From contig NZ_JAIMCG010000012.1 of NCBI RefSeq assembly GCF_019795295.1, forward strand, positions 62,001 to 126,000: a DNA stretch of 64,000 bases, read 5' to 3'. Below the pieces are notes generated by a model. The model saw only the letters and a program-made list of their open reading frames with translations. It made no database searches and was not told the origin of the DNA. The translations under genes were made by a program, and so were the position numbers. Of the stretch, positions 17,378 through 25,833 are shown one piece after another. Positions within the stretch are counted from its first letter, which is position 1; each line of letters starts with the position of its first letter. The DNA is from Cupriavidus sp. AU9028. Lineage in GTDB: Bacteria; Pseudomonadota; Gammaproteobacteria; Burkholderiales; Burkholderiaceae.

Positions 17378-17926
17378 TCAGCGTGCTGCCGCGAGCGTGG
17401 CCTCGTTGCAATCGCGGTCCTTGCCCGGCACGCAGATGCGGATCGCGCCGTGCGCGCCCAGCCGCACCTGCCGGCGGGCCTTGCCGCAACGCACGGTAAA
17501 GGTGACAGCCACGAAGCCGCCCCGTCGTGAGCGAGAGTATCCCACAGGCGCGAGGCGCAGGGCCGGGCCATCCGCTGCGGCATGCGTTCCCATCGCGATG
17601 CGGACGCACCGGTGCGGTGACCGTACCGCCTGCAGCACCGTGGCGTCCCGGCCGGAGCCGGCAACGATCTGCCAGCCGGCGGCAGGGGCCGGCGGCTGTG
17701 CCGGCGCGGAGGCGGGAACCAGCATGATCTCGGCACGCCAGGCGCTCGCCATCGCCGCCGCAGTGCGGATCGACGCGGCGAGCAGGTCGGCGGCTTGCTG
17801 CGCACGCTGGTGGTCCAGCCAGTGCACGAGTTGCGGCGTGGCGGTCGCCGCCAGCAGCGCGATGACGGTCGCCGTGGTCATCAGTTCGACGAGGACGCCG
17901 CCGCGCGCCGGCCCGGTTCTCAGCAC
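17378..17926 (-). CDS. FimT/GspH-type minor pilin
   Basis: 182 residues if translation starts at the GTG at 17926, which overlaps the stop of the preceding pilin gene by seven bases and has GGGGG upstream. That start gives a ten-residue leader ending GG, then V-LVELMTTATVIALLAATATP. This is a type IV prepilin N-terminus with Glu at +5, though the first mature residue is Val rather than the usual Phe. The rest resembles GspH/FimT pseudopilins, with a C-terminal PGKDRDCNEA cysteine loop. Minor pilins prime pilus assembly and shape the tip. An ATG start at 17977 would give a 27-residue leader and cannot be excluded. Confidence 0.78.
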   Translation of the reverse strand: MLRTGPARGGVLVELMTTATVIALLAATATPQLVHWLDHQRAQQAADLLAASIRTAAAMASAWRAEIMLVPASAPAQPPAPAAGWQIVAGSGRDATVLQAVRSPHRCVRIAMGTHAAADGPALRLAPVGYSRSRRGGFVAVTFTVRCGKARRQVRLGAHGAIRICVPGKDRDCNEATLAAAR

Positions 17927-18396
17927 GGTTGGCCCCCTGGCAGTGGGGCCGCCCTGTCCCTGGGGATGCGCAGCCACTCCCCGGTGCTGCGCAGGACCAT
18001 CGCCTCGCAGTCGCTGGCGTCGTTGCCATCGTCACGCAGGGGCCGCGCCTTCAGCTCGACGCAGGCATCGAGGCCGACGTCCGGGCAGGCCCGGGCATCG
18101 ATCCGATAGCGGGGCGAGGCCGGCGGCTCGGGCACGAGCCGCGGCCAGTTGCCGGCCGGACGGCCCGTGCCGGGTTCCGCATGGGTGCCGGCCGCAAGGG
18201 CATGGCGCTGCAGGGTCAGCATGGCGTCGATCATCGCGGCCCGTGCCTGCACGTGCCAGCCTCGCTGCAGATGGCGCTGCCAGTTGGCGATGGCAAAGGC
18301 CGCGAGCAGCGACAGGATGGCAAGCGTGGCGATCGCTTCGGGCAGCGTGAAGCCGCGGCGCGTGGCGGCGCGGGGTCGGACCTGGCTTCGGGTCAT
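17920..18396 (-). CDS. Type IV pilin-like protein (PilE-like minor pilin)
   Basis: 158 residues. The 15-residue basic leader ends RRG, followed by FTLPEAIATLAILSLLAAFAIANWQ. This is a textbook prepilin cleavage site and hydrophobic assembly helix with Phe at +1 and Glu at +5. The globular part contains cysteines (ACPDVGLDAC and DCEAM) likely to form the D-region disulfides. The start ATG overlaps the upstream pilX-like stop as ATGA, and the stop overlaps the fimT-like start. It is a small pilin with the prolonged polar loop expected of a minor, not major, subunit. Confidence 0.82.
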   Translation of the reverse strand: MTRSQVRPRAATRRGFTLPEAIATLAILSLLAAFAIANWQRHLQRGWHVQARAAMIDAMLTLQRHALAAGTHAEPGTGRPAGNWPRLVPEPPASPRYRIDARACPDVGLDACVELKARPLRDDGNDASDCEAMVLRSTGEWLRIPRDRAAPLPGGQPC

Positions 18397-19112
18397 GGTG
18401 CCGGCTCCGGGATCAGTTCACGCCAGGCGATGCGCCGGCTGGTACGGTCCAGCGTCGCGCCCGGCGCCTGGGGTATCGACCCGATCCATTCGCTTTGCAG
18501 CACCACGCGGGCGACCGGTGCCACGGTCCGTCCTGGCGAGCGGCCGAAGCCCAGCGCGGTGATGCGATACCGCTGTGCGCCCGCGGGATAGGGCGCCGGC
18601 GCGTCGCCCAGGTGCTCGATCAGATAGCGCGGTGGCACCAGTGGCCCGCCCATGTCCGGTGCAATGGTCGGAACGACGGCGCCGGTGACCGCGCCGAAGG
18701 CGGTACCGATGCCCGCGGCGAGCGCCACGGTCCCGCCGGTCGGTGTCATCCATGGCGCCCATGCAGCGGGCCGGCCTGGCGCCGGGGTGCAGTGGTGCCT
18801 GCGGGCGCCCGCGCCGCACGCACCGGGTGCCGGCCACTGTCGCCCGGCCTCGTGGTTCTTGCCGGACGCCAGCGCCAGCAGCTCGGCCTGCCCATCGAGC
18901 AGCGCCGCCTCGGCCGCCCGGAATGCCACCTCCCGGTCCAGTTGCAGGCCGACGCTCCGATAGCCCTGTTGCAGCAGCGACAGCGCGGACGCGGCTGCGC
19001 CCGCAGCGATCGCCAGCAAGCCGACGACGCTCATCAGTGTCGCGGCGCCGTGGGCGCAGCCCCGCGCCCGCTGTCCGCAGCCAGTGAGGGGGCGGGAGCG
19101 AAGCGTTAGCAT
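18393..19112 (-). CDS. pilX: PilX-like type IV pilus assembly protein
   Basis: 239 residues. The N-terminus carries RGCAHGAATLMSVVGLLAIAAGAAASAL, and then LQLDREVAFRAAEAALLDGQAELL, the PilX N-terminal helix with its AFRAAEAAL signature; unlike the true pilins it lacks the Glu+5. The ATG at 19112 overlaps the pilW stop (ATGCTAA); an ATG five codons earlier (19127) has no ribosome-binding site. The remainder has two cysteines (GACGAGARRHHC) and a C-terminal beta region ending RRIAWRELIPEP. Works with PilV and PilW in the pilus priming complex in the inner membrane and periplasm. Confidence 0.82.
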   Translation of the reverse strand: MLTLRSRPLTGCGQRARGCAHGAATLMSVVGLLAIAAGAAASALSLLQQGYRSVGLQLDREVAFRAAEAALLDGQAELLALASGKNHEAGRQWPAPGACGAGARRHHCTPAPGRPAAWAPWMTPTGGTVALAAGIGTAFGAVTGAVVPTIAPDMGGPLVPPRYLIEHLGDAPAPYPAGAQRYRITALGFGRSPGRTVAPVARVVLQSEWIGSIPQAPGATLDRTSRRIAWRELIPEPAP

Positions 19113-20023
19113 CGCTGCCCCGGACATGGCGGCGTCGGGTTGCGCAACTGCACGGTGGTGGCAAAGACGCGCCGCAAGCGTGCCGGCTGCATGGGCGGCC
19201 GGAACACGGTATCGGCATTCTCTTCCCCGGGCAGCAGCGGCGGCATCAACGCGATGGCAGTCGATGACCGGTCCGCGGTGCGATTGCCATTCGCCGCCCG
19301 CAGCACCAGGGCGACGCGTACCGCAAGCACCTGGCGCCAGCCCGCTTCGTCGGCGATCGCGTCGGCCCGGACGAAGGCATCGACCATCCCGTCGCCGTCG
19401 CGATCGACCCCGAAGCGAAACTGCAGGGTTTCGACGCCGCGCGCCAGCACCGCGGTCGCCCAGCCCGCCGTTGCGCCGGCCTGCGACGCCCCAGGCGCGC
19501 CCTCCGGGCGGCCAGGGTAGCGGCACAGCAGTTGCGGCTCGCCGTCGAGTCCCGCGCCGAGATACAGCAGATTGGCCACCGCGTAGTCGGCAATCGCGCC
19601 CGGCTGAACCGGAAAGCCGCTGCAATCGGTCAGGTAGCGGTCCGGCAGGGCTTGCGCCGCAGCGGAGGCGGGACCGCCGAAGCGCACCAGCAGCGCGTCG
19701 CTTGCACCGAGGCCGGGACCGGCGCAATGCAACCCCCCGGTGCTGGATGGCCGGGCGCAATCGTCGCGGCCTTGCAGCGGGACCGGGACCGCTTGCGCGT
19801 GCGGCCACGCGCCGATGCCGCCCGGCCGCCAGCCGGCGTGTCGCACCAGGTGCGCGATCGCGTCGAGCGCGGCCCGGCCCTGCTGGTCCAGCTGGACGTC
19901 CGCGACGGCATGGCGATACGCCGCGAGGACCGCGCGCAAGGCGACCGTGGCGCCGGTCGCGACGATCGCGCCGAGCGCCATGCCGACCAGCAGCTCGACC
20001 AGCGTCGCGCCGCGCTGGGTCAT
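19106..20023 (-). CDS. pilW: PilW-like minor pilin
   Basis: 305 residues. The ATG at 20023 overlaps the pilV stop (ATGA) and gives a very short leader MTQRG, followed by ATLVELLVGMALGAIVATGA. Glu is at +5 and Ala, not Phe, at +1. After the helix comes RAALDAIAHLVRHAGWRPGG, typical of PilW (the AGW motif), then a long variable beta domain with several cysteines. Near the C-terminus is FGVDRDGDGMVDAFV, an Asp-rich loop that looks like a calcium-binding DxDGDG turn. An ATG five codons upstream (20038) would lengthen the leader. Role: minor pilin in the priming complex. Confidence 0.85.
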   Translation of the reverse strand: MTQRGATLVELLVGMALGAIVATGATVALRAVLAAYRHAVADVQLDQQGRAALDAIAHLVRHAGWRPGGIGAWPHAQAVPVPLQGRDDCARPSSTGGLHCAGPGLGASDALLVRFGGPASAAAQALPDRYLTDCSGFPVQPGAIADYAVANLLYLGAGLDGEPQLLCRYPGRPEGAPGASQAGATAGWATAVLARGVETLQFRFGVDRDGDGMVDAFVRADAIADEAGWRQVLAVRVALVLRAANGNRTADRSSTAIALMPPLLPGEENADTVFRPPMQPARLRRVFATTVQLRNPTPPCPGQRC

Positions 20024-20553
20024 TGGCGTCCGGTCCATAGCGCGACGGCCTTCAAGGCGGCGGTTGGCACTGCCGTCGGTTTCAACGTTGCCGCCATCGC
20101 CACCATGACGATCTGCGGACCGGGCGGGCAGGCAAGGCTGCCTTGCTGCACGGCGGCGCACCAGCGCGGCGCGGGTAGACGAGGCCGTGCGGGGAAGGGC
20201 GAGGGCGGAAAAGCGGACTGGGGCGGCGCCGAGGTAACGGCATCGCCCAGCGCGGGTTGCAGCGCCGGCCATTGCGCGGGCGGGGTCGGGCCGTGGGCGC
20301 AGCGAGGCCAGCACAGGGCCATCAGCTCGGCCGCCTCGGCGGCGTTGCCCGTTGCCGCGGCCACGCCGGCAAGCTCCTGCCACCGGGCGAGGGCGCGCGG
20401 GGCAAGCGCCGCGAGCGGCAACAGTCCGGTACCGAGCAGCGACAGCGCGACCAGGGCTTCCGTCAGCAGAAATCCGCCATGGCGGCGTGCCGCGCCGCTT
20501 CCCTTGGGCGCCGGACACCGTGTTGCCGGCTGCGTTTGCACGCTCCGTTCCAT
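20020..20553 (-). CDS. pilV: PilV-like minor pilin
   Basis: 177 residues and the first gene of the five-gene minor-pilin operon, preceded by AAGGAG at good spacing. The 27-residue leader is basic and ends RRHGG. The mature N-terminus FLLTEALVALSLLGTGLLPLA has Phe at +1 and Glu at +5. Downstream is an alanine-rich helix (AAATGNAAEAAELMALC), then a proline-rich region, and a C-terminal strand PQIVMVAMAATLKP. The order pilV-pilW-pilX-pilE-fimT, all joined by stop/start overlaps, implies tightly balanced translation. I find no pilY1 adhesin gene in the set, which is unusual for this group. Confidence 0.82.
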   Translation of the reverse strand: MERSVQTQPATRCPAPKGSGAARRHGGFLLTEALVALSLLGTGLLPLAALAPRALARWQELAGVAAATGNAAEAAELMALCWPRCAHGPTPPAQWPALQPALGDAVTSAPPQSAFPPSPFPARPRLPAPRWCAAVQQGSLACPPGPQIVMVAMAATLKPTAVPTAALKAVALWTGRQ

Positions 20554-20691
20554 CGCTTCGCTCCTTCAGGCAAGAGCCTGGAGGGTACGGCCGGGGCTGC
20601 CGGCACGACGTGTCGGACGGTGGGAAATGGATTGAAAGTCGTTACCGCCACCGAAGCGGGGCGCTTCGGATTCGAGATGAGCGCGGACGGC

Positions 20692-21156
20692 TCAGCGCTT
20701 CGCGTTGCCCGAGGTCACTTCCGCCAGCACGTCGGAGAACTCCGAGACATCCTCGAAGCTGCGGTACACCGAGGCAAAGCGGATATAGGCAATCTTGTCC
20801 AGCCGGCGCAGTTCGCGCATGACCAGCTCGCCGACCTGGCTGCTTGGAATTTCCTTCTGCCCCAGCGCCAGCAGTTTCTCTTCGATGCGGGAAATCGCCT
20901 CGTCGATGGCTTCGGCCGACACCGGCCGCTTGCGCAGTGCCAGCCGCATCGAGTCCTTCAGCTTGGCGCGGGTGTAATCGACCCGGCTGCCGTTCTTCTT
21001 GACGATGGCAGGGAAGAACAGCTCGATCCGCTCATAGGTGGTGAAGCGGCGATCGCAGGTTTCGCACCGCCGGCGGCGCCGTACGGTGTCGCCTTCCTCG
21101 GACATGCGGGTGTCGAGCACCTGCGTATTCGAGTGGCCGCAGAACGGGCATTTCAT
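20692..21156 (-). CDS. nrdR: Ribonucleotide-reductase repressor NrdR
   Basis: 154 residues from [12 protein letters not shown], ignoring an 11-codon upstream extension. Zinc-ribbon plus ATP-cone repressor that senses ATP/dATP and binds NrdR boxes before nrd genes. The ribbon has CPFC at residues 3-6 and CETC near 31-34 within [18 protein letters not shown]. The ATP-cone follows ([19 protein letters not shown] and ISRIEEKLL), ending with [18 protein letters not shown] and [16 protein letters not shown]. Lies 138 bases after glyA on the same strand, a conserved pairing in beta-proteobacteria. Confidence 0.97.
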   Translation of the reverse strand: MKCPFCGHSNTQVLDTRMSEEGDTVRRRRRCETCDRRFTTYERIELFFPAIVKKNGSRVDYTRAKLKDSMRLALRKRPVSAEAIDEAISRIEEKLLALGQKEIPSSQVGELVMRELRRLDKIAYIRFASVYRSFEDVSEFSDVLAEVTSGNAKR

Positions 21157-21294
21157 GTCGGACCCCCAGGCAGGCGTGCGCCGCGGCACGCGGGTATTGT
21201 CATTGTATGGGCAGCGGGGCGGCCGTCATCGGCAAGGCGGTCGCAGCCGGCGGCGGCGCGCAGGGCGCGCGGTCCGCCGCCGGCCGCGCTGGCG

Positions 21295-22542
21295 TCAGCC
21301 GTAGACCGGGTACCGGCGGGTCAGCGCCGAGACCTGCTCGCGCACGCGGGCGATATTGGCCTCGTCATGCGGATTGTCGAGGACGTCGGCGATCAGGTTG
21401 GCGACCTGGCGCGCTTCCTCTTCCTTGAAGCCGCGCGTGGTCATCGCCGGCGAACCGAGGCGGATGCCCGAGGTGACGAACGGCTTTTCCGGATCGTTCG
21501 GAATCGCGTTCTTGTTGACGGTGATATGCGCATCGCCGAGGATCTTCTCGGCTTCCTTGCCGGTGATCTTCTTGGCGCGCAGGTCGACCAGCATCACGTG
21601 GCTCTCGGTACGGCCCGAGACGATGCGCAGGCCGCGCTCGATCAGCGTGTCGGCCAGCACCTTGGCATTCTTGACCACCTGTTCCTGGTAGGCCTTGAAC
21701 TCGGGCGACAGCGCTTCCTTGAACGCCACCGCCTTGCCGGCGATCACGTGCATCAGCGGACCGCCCTGGATGCCGGGGAAGATCGCCGAGTTGATGGCCT
21801 TCTCGTGCTCGGCCTTCATCAGGATCACGCCGCCGCGCGGGCCGCGCAGGCTCTTGTGCGTGGTGGTGGTGACGAAGTCGGCGTGCGGCACCGGGTTCGG
21901 ATAGACACCCGCGGCGATCAGGCCGGCGTAGTGCGCCATGTCGACCATGAAATATGCGCCAACCGCCTTGGCCACGCGCGCGATCCGCTCGAAGTCGATG
22001 CGCAGCGCGAACGCCGAGGCGCCGGCGATGATCATCTTCGGCTTCTTCTCCTGCGCGAGCTTCTCGAGGGCGTCGTAGTCGATGTCCTCCTGCTCGTTCA
22101 GGCCGTAGCTGACCACGTTGAACCACTTGCCGCTCATGTTCAGCGCCATGCCATGGGTCAGGTGGCCGCCCTCTGCCAGGCTCATGCCCATGATGGTGTC
22201 GCCCGGCTTGAGCATGGCGAAGAACACGCCCTGGTTGGCCTGCGAGCCGGAGTTCGGCTGCACGTTGGCGGCATCCGCGCCGAACAGTTGCTTGACGCGG
22301 TCGATCGCCAGCTGCTCGACGATGTCGACGTATTCGCAGCCGCCGTAATAGCGCTTGCCGGGGTAGCCCTCGGCGTACTTGTTGGTCAGCTGCGAGCCCT
22401 GCGCGGCCATCACGGCCGGCGAGGTGTAGTTCTCGGAAGCGATCAGCTCGATATGGTCTTCCTGGCGCTGATTCTCTTTCTCGATGGCGGCGAAGAGCTC
22501 GGGGTCGATCTGGTCGATCGTATAGCGGCTGCGTTCGAACAT
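21295..22542 (-). CDS. glyA: Serine hydroxymethyltransferase
   Basis: 415 residues. Interconverts serine and glycine with tetrahydrofolate, the main source of one-carbon units; cytosolic PLP enzyme. Seen are [59 protein letters not shown], and the PLP-binding lysine in [33 protein letters not shown] is near the C-terminus. The start [17 protein letters not shown] is typical for the group; an upstream in-frame extension is just riboswitch and leader sequence. A ZTP-type riboswitch ends about 170 bases upstream, tying expression to folate/purine one-carbon status. Confidence 0.98.
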   Translation of the reverse strand: MFERSRYTIDQIDPELFAAIEKENQRQEDHIELIASENYTSPAVMAAQGSQLTNKYAEGYPGKRYYGGCEYVDIVEQLAIDRVKQLFGADAANVQPNSGSQANQGVFFAMLKPGDTIMGMSLAEGGHLTHGMALNMSGKWFNVVSYGLNEQEDIDYDALEKLAQEKKPKMIIAGASAFALRIDFERIARVAKAVGAYFMVDMAHYAGLIAAGVYPNPVPHADFVTTTTHKSLRGPRGGVILMKAEHEKAINSAIFPGIQGGPLMHVIAGKAVAFKEALSPEFKAYQEQVVKNAKVLADTLIERGLRIVSGRTESHVMLVDLRAKKITGKEAEKILGDAHITVNKNAIPNDPEKPFVTSGIRLGSPAMTTRGFKEEEARQVANLIADVLDNPHDEANIARVREQVSALTRRYPVYG

Positions 22543-22711
22543 GGCGGAACTCGTGTGAAAAGAAGGCTGGATCGGAATGCCGGGGCCGGTCTGCCACGGC
22601 GCGATGGTTCGATGGGATCGAAGGGCGCGCTGGGGAGAGCCGAGCGCACCGCGCCGGCTGCACCGGATCGACCGGAGCGCACGGCGCAGGGCGCACCCTG
22701 CTTCCCATTCG

Positions 22712-22848
22712 CTGCCCAGGCGAGCGGCAGGCGCGGCGGCTGCGGGAACGGCCCCGGTTGTGCTTTCGGGGCCTGCGCCGCAACGTGGCGCCAGAGAACT
22801 TGCGCTTCCTCGTGGTAGTACCCACTGACTTCGCCAGTCGCGCAAGGT
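22712..22848 (-). promoter_or_regulatory. ZTP (pfl-motif) riboswitch upstream of glyA
   Basis: On the minus strand a 7-bp P1 stem CTTGCGC (22840-22846) pairs with GCGCAAG (22799-22805). Between them are the motif's conserved parts: GACTGGCGAAGTCA, then a GTGG-GTACTA-CCAC hairpin and GAGGAAGC. After a roughly 70-base linker that contains its own hairpin (GGCCCC...GGGGCC) comes the P3 hairpin TGCC-GCTCGCCT-GGGCA (22713-22729), matching the family's TGCC-N8-GGGCR. From memory, the Fusobacterium ulcerans ZTP riboswitch has GACTGACGGAACGTGG...CCAC and TGCCGACCGTCTGGGCG in the same order. These RNAs bind ZMP/ZTP, which build up when 10-formyl-THF is short, and turn on one-carbon genes such as glyA. 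Confidence 0.9.
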
Positions 22849-22971
22849 GGAATGGTTGGGCGGGAGTTTACGCGAGCGCCGGGGCCGCCGCAAGCGACCG
22901 CCCCCGCGGTGCAGGCTCACCTGGCGCTCCAAGTCTGTCGGACGATACGGCGTTGCAATGTCGGACACCTC

Positions 22972-23005
22972 TTGACACCGATCCAGGCGTGCTCTCCGCT
23001 ACAAT
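22972..23005 (+). promoter_or_regulatory. Putative promoter of the ybgC-tol operon
   Basis: A perfect -10-like TACAAT at 23000-23005 ends seven bases before the ybgC ATG. The only good -35, TTGACA at 22972-22977, is 22 bases away, too far for a normal sigma-70 promoter. If TACAAT is used, transcription would begin at or next to the A of ATG, giving a leaderless message. Confidence 0.45.
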
Positions 23006-23012
23006 CGCGGCC

Positions 23013-23417
23013 ATGACGAATTTCGTGTGGCCGTTACGCGTCTATTGGGAAGATACCGACGCGGGCGGCGTGGTGTTCTACGCCAACTATCTGAAGTTTT
23101 TCGAACGCGCGCGTACCGAGTGGCTGCGCGCACTCGGCATCGGCCAGCAGGCCCTCGCCGACGAAGCCGGCGTGGTTTTCGTCGTGCGCAGCACGGCGGT
23201 GGAATACAATGCGCCCGCCCGGCTGGACGACCTGCTCGAGATCCGCACCCGAATTGAACGGGTAGGACCCGCCTCGGTCCAATTCGCCCAGGAAGCGTGG
23301 CGCGACGAGCACATGCTCGCCGCCGGCAACATCCGGGTCGGGTGCGTGGACCGCCAGACCTTCCGCCCGGCCCCGATTCCCGCATCCGTTCTCGCAACCA
23401 TCAAGACCGCTCGATGA
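23013..23417 (+). CDS. ybgC: YbgC acyl-CoA thioesterase of the Tol-Pal operon
   Basis: 134 residues, hot-dog fold, starting [19 protein letters not shown]. Hydrolyses acyl-CoA thioesters; in the Tol-Pal operon it is linked to phospholipid metabolism at the envelope. The motif [27 protein letters not shown] contains the catalytic Asp in DTDAGG and the YxNYLxFxE helix that define the subfamily. The [20 protein letters not shown] strand follows. It is the first gene of ybgC-tolQ-tolR-tolA-tolB-pal-cpoB; its stop overlaps the tolQ ATG (ATGA). Confidence 0.95.
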   Translation: MTNFVWPLRVYWEDTDAGGVVFYANYLKFFERARTEWLRALGIGQQALADEAGVVFVVRSTAVEYNAPARLDDLLEIRTRIERVGPASVQFAQEAWRDEHMLAAGNIRVGCVDRQTFRPAPIPASVLATIKTAR

Positions 23418-24097
23418 ATCCTGTGACCGTCACGCAAGACATGTCGATCATTTCGCTGGTGATGCAGGCCAGCATCCTGGTGCAGGCCGTGATGGCCCTG
23501 CTGGTCGCCTTGTCCTTGTTCTCCTGGACCTATATTTTCCGCAAGCACATGGCGCTGCGCGCGGCTCGCACGCAAACCGAAGGGTTCGAGCGGGACTTCT
23601 GGGCCGGCGGCGACCTGCAGGCGCTGTACCAGAGCGCGGCCAACAACCGCCACAGCACTGGCGCGCTGGAGCGCATCTTCGAGTCCGGCATGGGCGAATA
23701 CCTGAAGACGCGCGAACGCAGCACGGATGCCGGCGCGCTGCTCGACGCCGCGCGCCGCGCGATGCGGGCGGCCTACCAGCGCGAGATGGACGTGCTCGAA
23801 TCCCATCTGCCCTTCCTCGCCTCGGTCGGTTCGGTCAGCCCGTACATCGGTCTGTTCGGCACGGTCTGGGGGATCATGAACGCGTTCCGTGGCCTGTCCA
23901 ACGTGCAGCAGGCCACGCTGGCCGCCGTCGCCCCCGGCATCGCCGAAGCGCTGGTGGCCACCGCGATCGGCCTGTTCGCGGCGATTCCCGCGGTGATCGC
24001 CTACAACCGCTATGCCACCGAGATCGACCGGCTGGCGATCCGCTTCGAGAGCTTCATGGAGGAGTTCCTCAACATCCTGCAGCGGCAGACCCGCTGA
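23414..24097 (+). CDS. tolQ: Tol-Pal system inner-membrane motor protein TolQ
   Basis: 227 residues, a MotA/TolQ/ExbB-family protein that forms the proton-driven motor with TolR and energises TolA to hold the outer membrane to the septum. Three hydrophobic helices are visible: the first around [21 protein letters not shown], the second in [20 protein letters not shown], and the third in [20 protein letters not shown]. Conserved GTVWGIM and the Thr/Pro residues of the ion path are present. A large cytoplasmic loop follows the first helix. Starts within the ybgC stop codon. Confidence 0.97.
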   Translation: MNPVTVTQDMSIISLVMQASILVQAVMALLVALSLFSWTYIFRKHMALRAARTQTEGFERDFWAGGDLQALYQSAANNRHSTGALERIFESGMGEYLKTRERSTDAGALLDAARRAMRAAYQREMDVLESHLPFLASVGSVSPYIGLFGTVWGIMNAFRGLSNVQQATLAAVAPGIAEALVATAIGLFAAIPAVIAYNRYATEIDRLAIRFESFMEEFLNILQRQTR

Positions 24098-24124
24098 CGG
24101 CAACCGGACGAGGAGAGCGAAGCA

Positions 24125-24562
24125 ATGGCAGCGATCCAGCGCCGCGGCGGTTCCCGCCGCCGGGCCAGCGCCGAAATCAACGTCGTGCCGTACATCGACG
24201 TGATGCTCGTGCTGCTGGTCATCTTCATGGTGGCCGCACCGCTGGTCAGCCCCGCGGTGGTCGATCTGCCGACCGTGGCCGATGCCACCCCGCAGCAGAA
24301 GACCCCGCCGATCGTCGTCACCGTGCACGAGGACGGCAAGCTGACCGCGGCCGGCAAGGACGCCGAGGGCAAGTCGTTCGAGCGCAAGCTGGACAACCAG
24401 GGGCTGCTCGACTTCGTGCACCAGCGCCAGAACGAGAATCCCGACCAGCCGGTGGTGATCGCCGCCGCGCGCTCGGTCAAGTACGAAGCCGTGCTGGACG
24501 TGATGTCCGTGCTCAAGGCCGATGGCGTCAAGCGCGTCGGCCTGATGGTCAAGTCGAAATAA
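24125..24562 (+). CDS. tolR: Tol-Pal system protein TolR
   Basis: 145 residues, ExbD/TolR family, behind GAGGAG. A short basic cytoplasmic head (RRGGSRRRASAEINVV) is followed by a single membrane helix, PYIDVMLVLLVIFMVAAPLV. The aspartate in YIDVMLVLL is the proton-carrying residue of the motor. The periplasmic domain of about 95 residues includes PPIVVTVHEDGKLTAAGKD and PVVIAAARSVKYEAVLDVM. The insert KDAEGKSFERKL is a little longer than in E. coli. Works with TolQ and TolA. Confidence 0.97.
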   Translation: MAAIQRRGGSRRRASAEINVVPYIDVMLVLLVIFMVAAPLVSPAVVDLPTVADATPQQKTPPIVVTVHEDGKLTAAGKDAEGKSFERKLDNQGLLDFVHQRQNENPDQPVVIAAARSVKYEAVLDVMSVLKADGVKRVGLMVKSK

Positions 24563-24593
24563 CGCGGGCGGACAGCGCCCGGATCACGACAGG

Positions 24594-25640
24594 ATGGTTC
24601 GCCCGTTTTCGATGAAGAACGCCGACTACCCGTATCAGCCGGTCAAGGAGCGCGGAACGCTGCGCGCCTTCCTGCTGGCGCTCTTCATGCATCTGCTGCT
24701 GGGCCTGGCGCTGTACTACGGCATCAACTGGCAGATCAGCACGCCGGCCGGCGTCGAGGCCGAGCTGTGGGAAGAGATTCCAGACGTACCGACGCCGCCC
24801 GAGACGCCGCGTCCCCCGCCGGTCGCGCCGCCGGCTCCGCCCCGGCCCGTGGTCCAGCCACGCGCCGAGGAGGACGCCGACATCGCGCTGGAGCGCCAGA
24901 AGCGCCGTGAAGCCGAGCAGCGCGAGGCCGCTCGCCTGAAAGAAGAACAGGCGCGCAAGGAACGGCAGGAGCGCGAGGAGCGCGAGGCCGCGCAGCGCAA
25001 GGAAGAACAGCGCAAGGAAGAACAGCGCAAAGAGGCCCAGCGCAAGGAAGCCCAGCAGAAGGAAGCGCAACGCAAGGAAGAGCAGCGGAAAGAGGCCCAG
25101 CGCAAGGAAGAGCAGCGCAAGGAAGAGCAGCGCAAGCTCGCCGAGGAACAGAAGAAGCGCGACCAGGCCCGGGAGCAGGCCGAAGCGAAGGCGAAGTCCG
25201 AGGCCGCCGCCAAGGCGAAGGCTGCCAAGGCCAAGGCGGACGCGGAAGCGAAGGCGCGCCAGGAAGCGGCCAATGCGCAGCGCCAGAGCGAACTGGCACG
25301 CCTGAAGGCGCTGGCCGGGGGCGGCGCGGGTGGCGGCACCAGCGGCGACAACGTCGGCTCGGGCGGGCGCGCCTCGCCCGGCTATGCCGACCGCGTGCGG
25401 CGCCGCGTCAAGCCGAATATCGTCTTCACCGAAGATGTGCCGGGCAATCCGACCGCGGTGGTGACCGTGTCGCTGGCGCCGGACGGGTCGTTGCTGTCGG
25501 CGCGGCTGTCCAAGTCCAGCGGCAATTCCGCCTGGGACAATGCCGTGCTGCGCGCCGTCGAGCGGTCCGATCCGCTGCCGCGCGACGAGAACGGCAAGGC
25601 CCCGGCGAACTTCACGATCACTTTCCGGCCGAAGGACTAG
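24594..25640 (+). CDS. tolA: Tol-Pal system cell-envelope protein TolA
   Basis: 348 residues. One membrane helix (LRAFLLALFMHLLLGLALYYG) anchors it. A proline-rich stretch follows, then a long charged coiled coil (about residues 95-245) made largely of KEEQRKEAQ-type repeats and a Lys/Ala-rich part. The C-terminal TonB-like domain begins at YADRVRRRVKPNIVF and includes NPTAVVTVSLAPDGSLLSAR and AVERSDPLPRD. It spans the periplasm between TolQR and TolB/Pal. The start could also be the ATG six codons downstream; both have weak ribosome-binding sites. Confidence 0.95.
   Translation: MVRPFSMKNADYPYQPVKERGTLRAFLLALFMHLLLGLALYYGINWQISTPAGVEAELWEEIPDVPTPPETPRPPPVAPPAPPRPVVQPRAEEDADIALERQKRREAEQREAARLKEEQARKERQEREEREAAQRKEEQRKEEQRKEAQRKEAQQKEAQRKEEQRKEAQRKEEQRKEEQRKLAEEQKKRDQAREQAEAKAKSEAAAKAKAAKAKADAEAKARQEAANAQRQSELARLKALAGGGAGGGTSGDNVGSGGRASPGYADRVRRRVKPNIVFTEDVPGNPTAVVTVSLAPDGSLLSARLSKSSGNSAWDNAVLRAVERSDPLPRDENGKAPANFTITFRPKD
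24993..25142 (+). repeat. Ten 15-base repeat units inside tolA
   Basis: Ten contiguous units encode QRKEE or QRKEA (one QQKEA and a final QRKLA), at DNA level variants of CAGCGCAAGGAAGAA. They form the centre of the TolA coiled coil. Tandem copies of this quality can change number by slippage, so the length of this part probably varies between strains. Confidence 0.85.
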
Positions 25641-25833
25641 GGCCGCTGCGGCCATGATTTGCAACATTGTGCAACCGCGATCCTGCCGGGCGAAGCCGAT
25701 GGCTACCATCGGCGGTCGCCCCAAGCGGCACGGACGCCGCGTGTCGGGGCAAGACCGGCCGTCCGGGGCCCGAGAAGGGATCCCCGCGGCGATGTCGAAA
25801 CAACTTGTTTGACGATCTCGAGTGAGGAGCAGT

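Larger units (their letters stand above)
22543..23012. other. Gene-free interval between glyA and ybgC
   Basis: Holds the glyA riboswitch (22712-22848), a 170-base expression platform before the glyA start, and on the other side the promoter region of the tol operon. I see no coding frame of its own and no repeat. Confidence 0.75.

Noticed and set aside
17378-20553. A type II secretion pseudopilin operon rather than type IV minor pilins
   Set aside because: The PilW AGW region and the PilX AFRAAEAAL helix favour type IV pili, and no gsp genes are present. The FimT/GspH member alone would not decide it.
22972-23005. A confident sigma-70 promoter TTGACA...TACAAT for ybgC
   Set aside because: The spacer is 22 bases, well outside the 16-19 range, so only the -10 element is retained as a candidate.
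24993-25142. CRISPR-like or mobile repeat array
   Set aside because: The repeats are in frame, adjoining and inside tolA; they encode the coiled coil.
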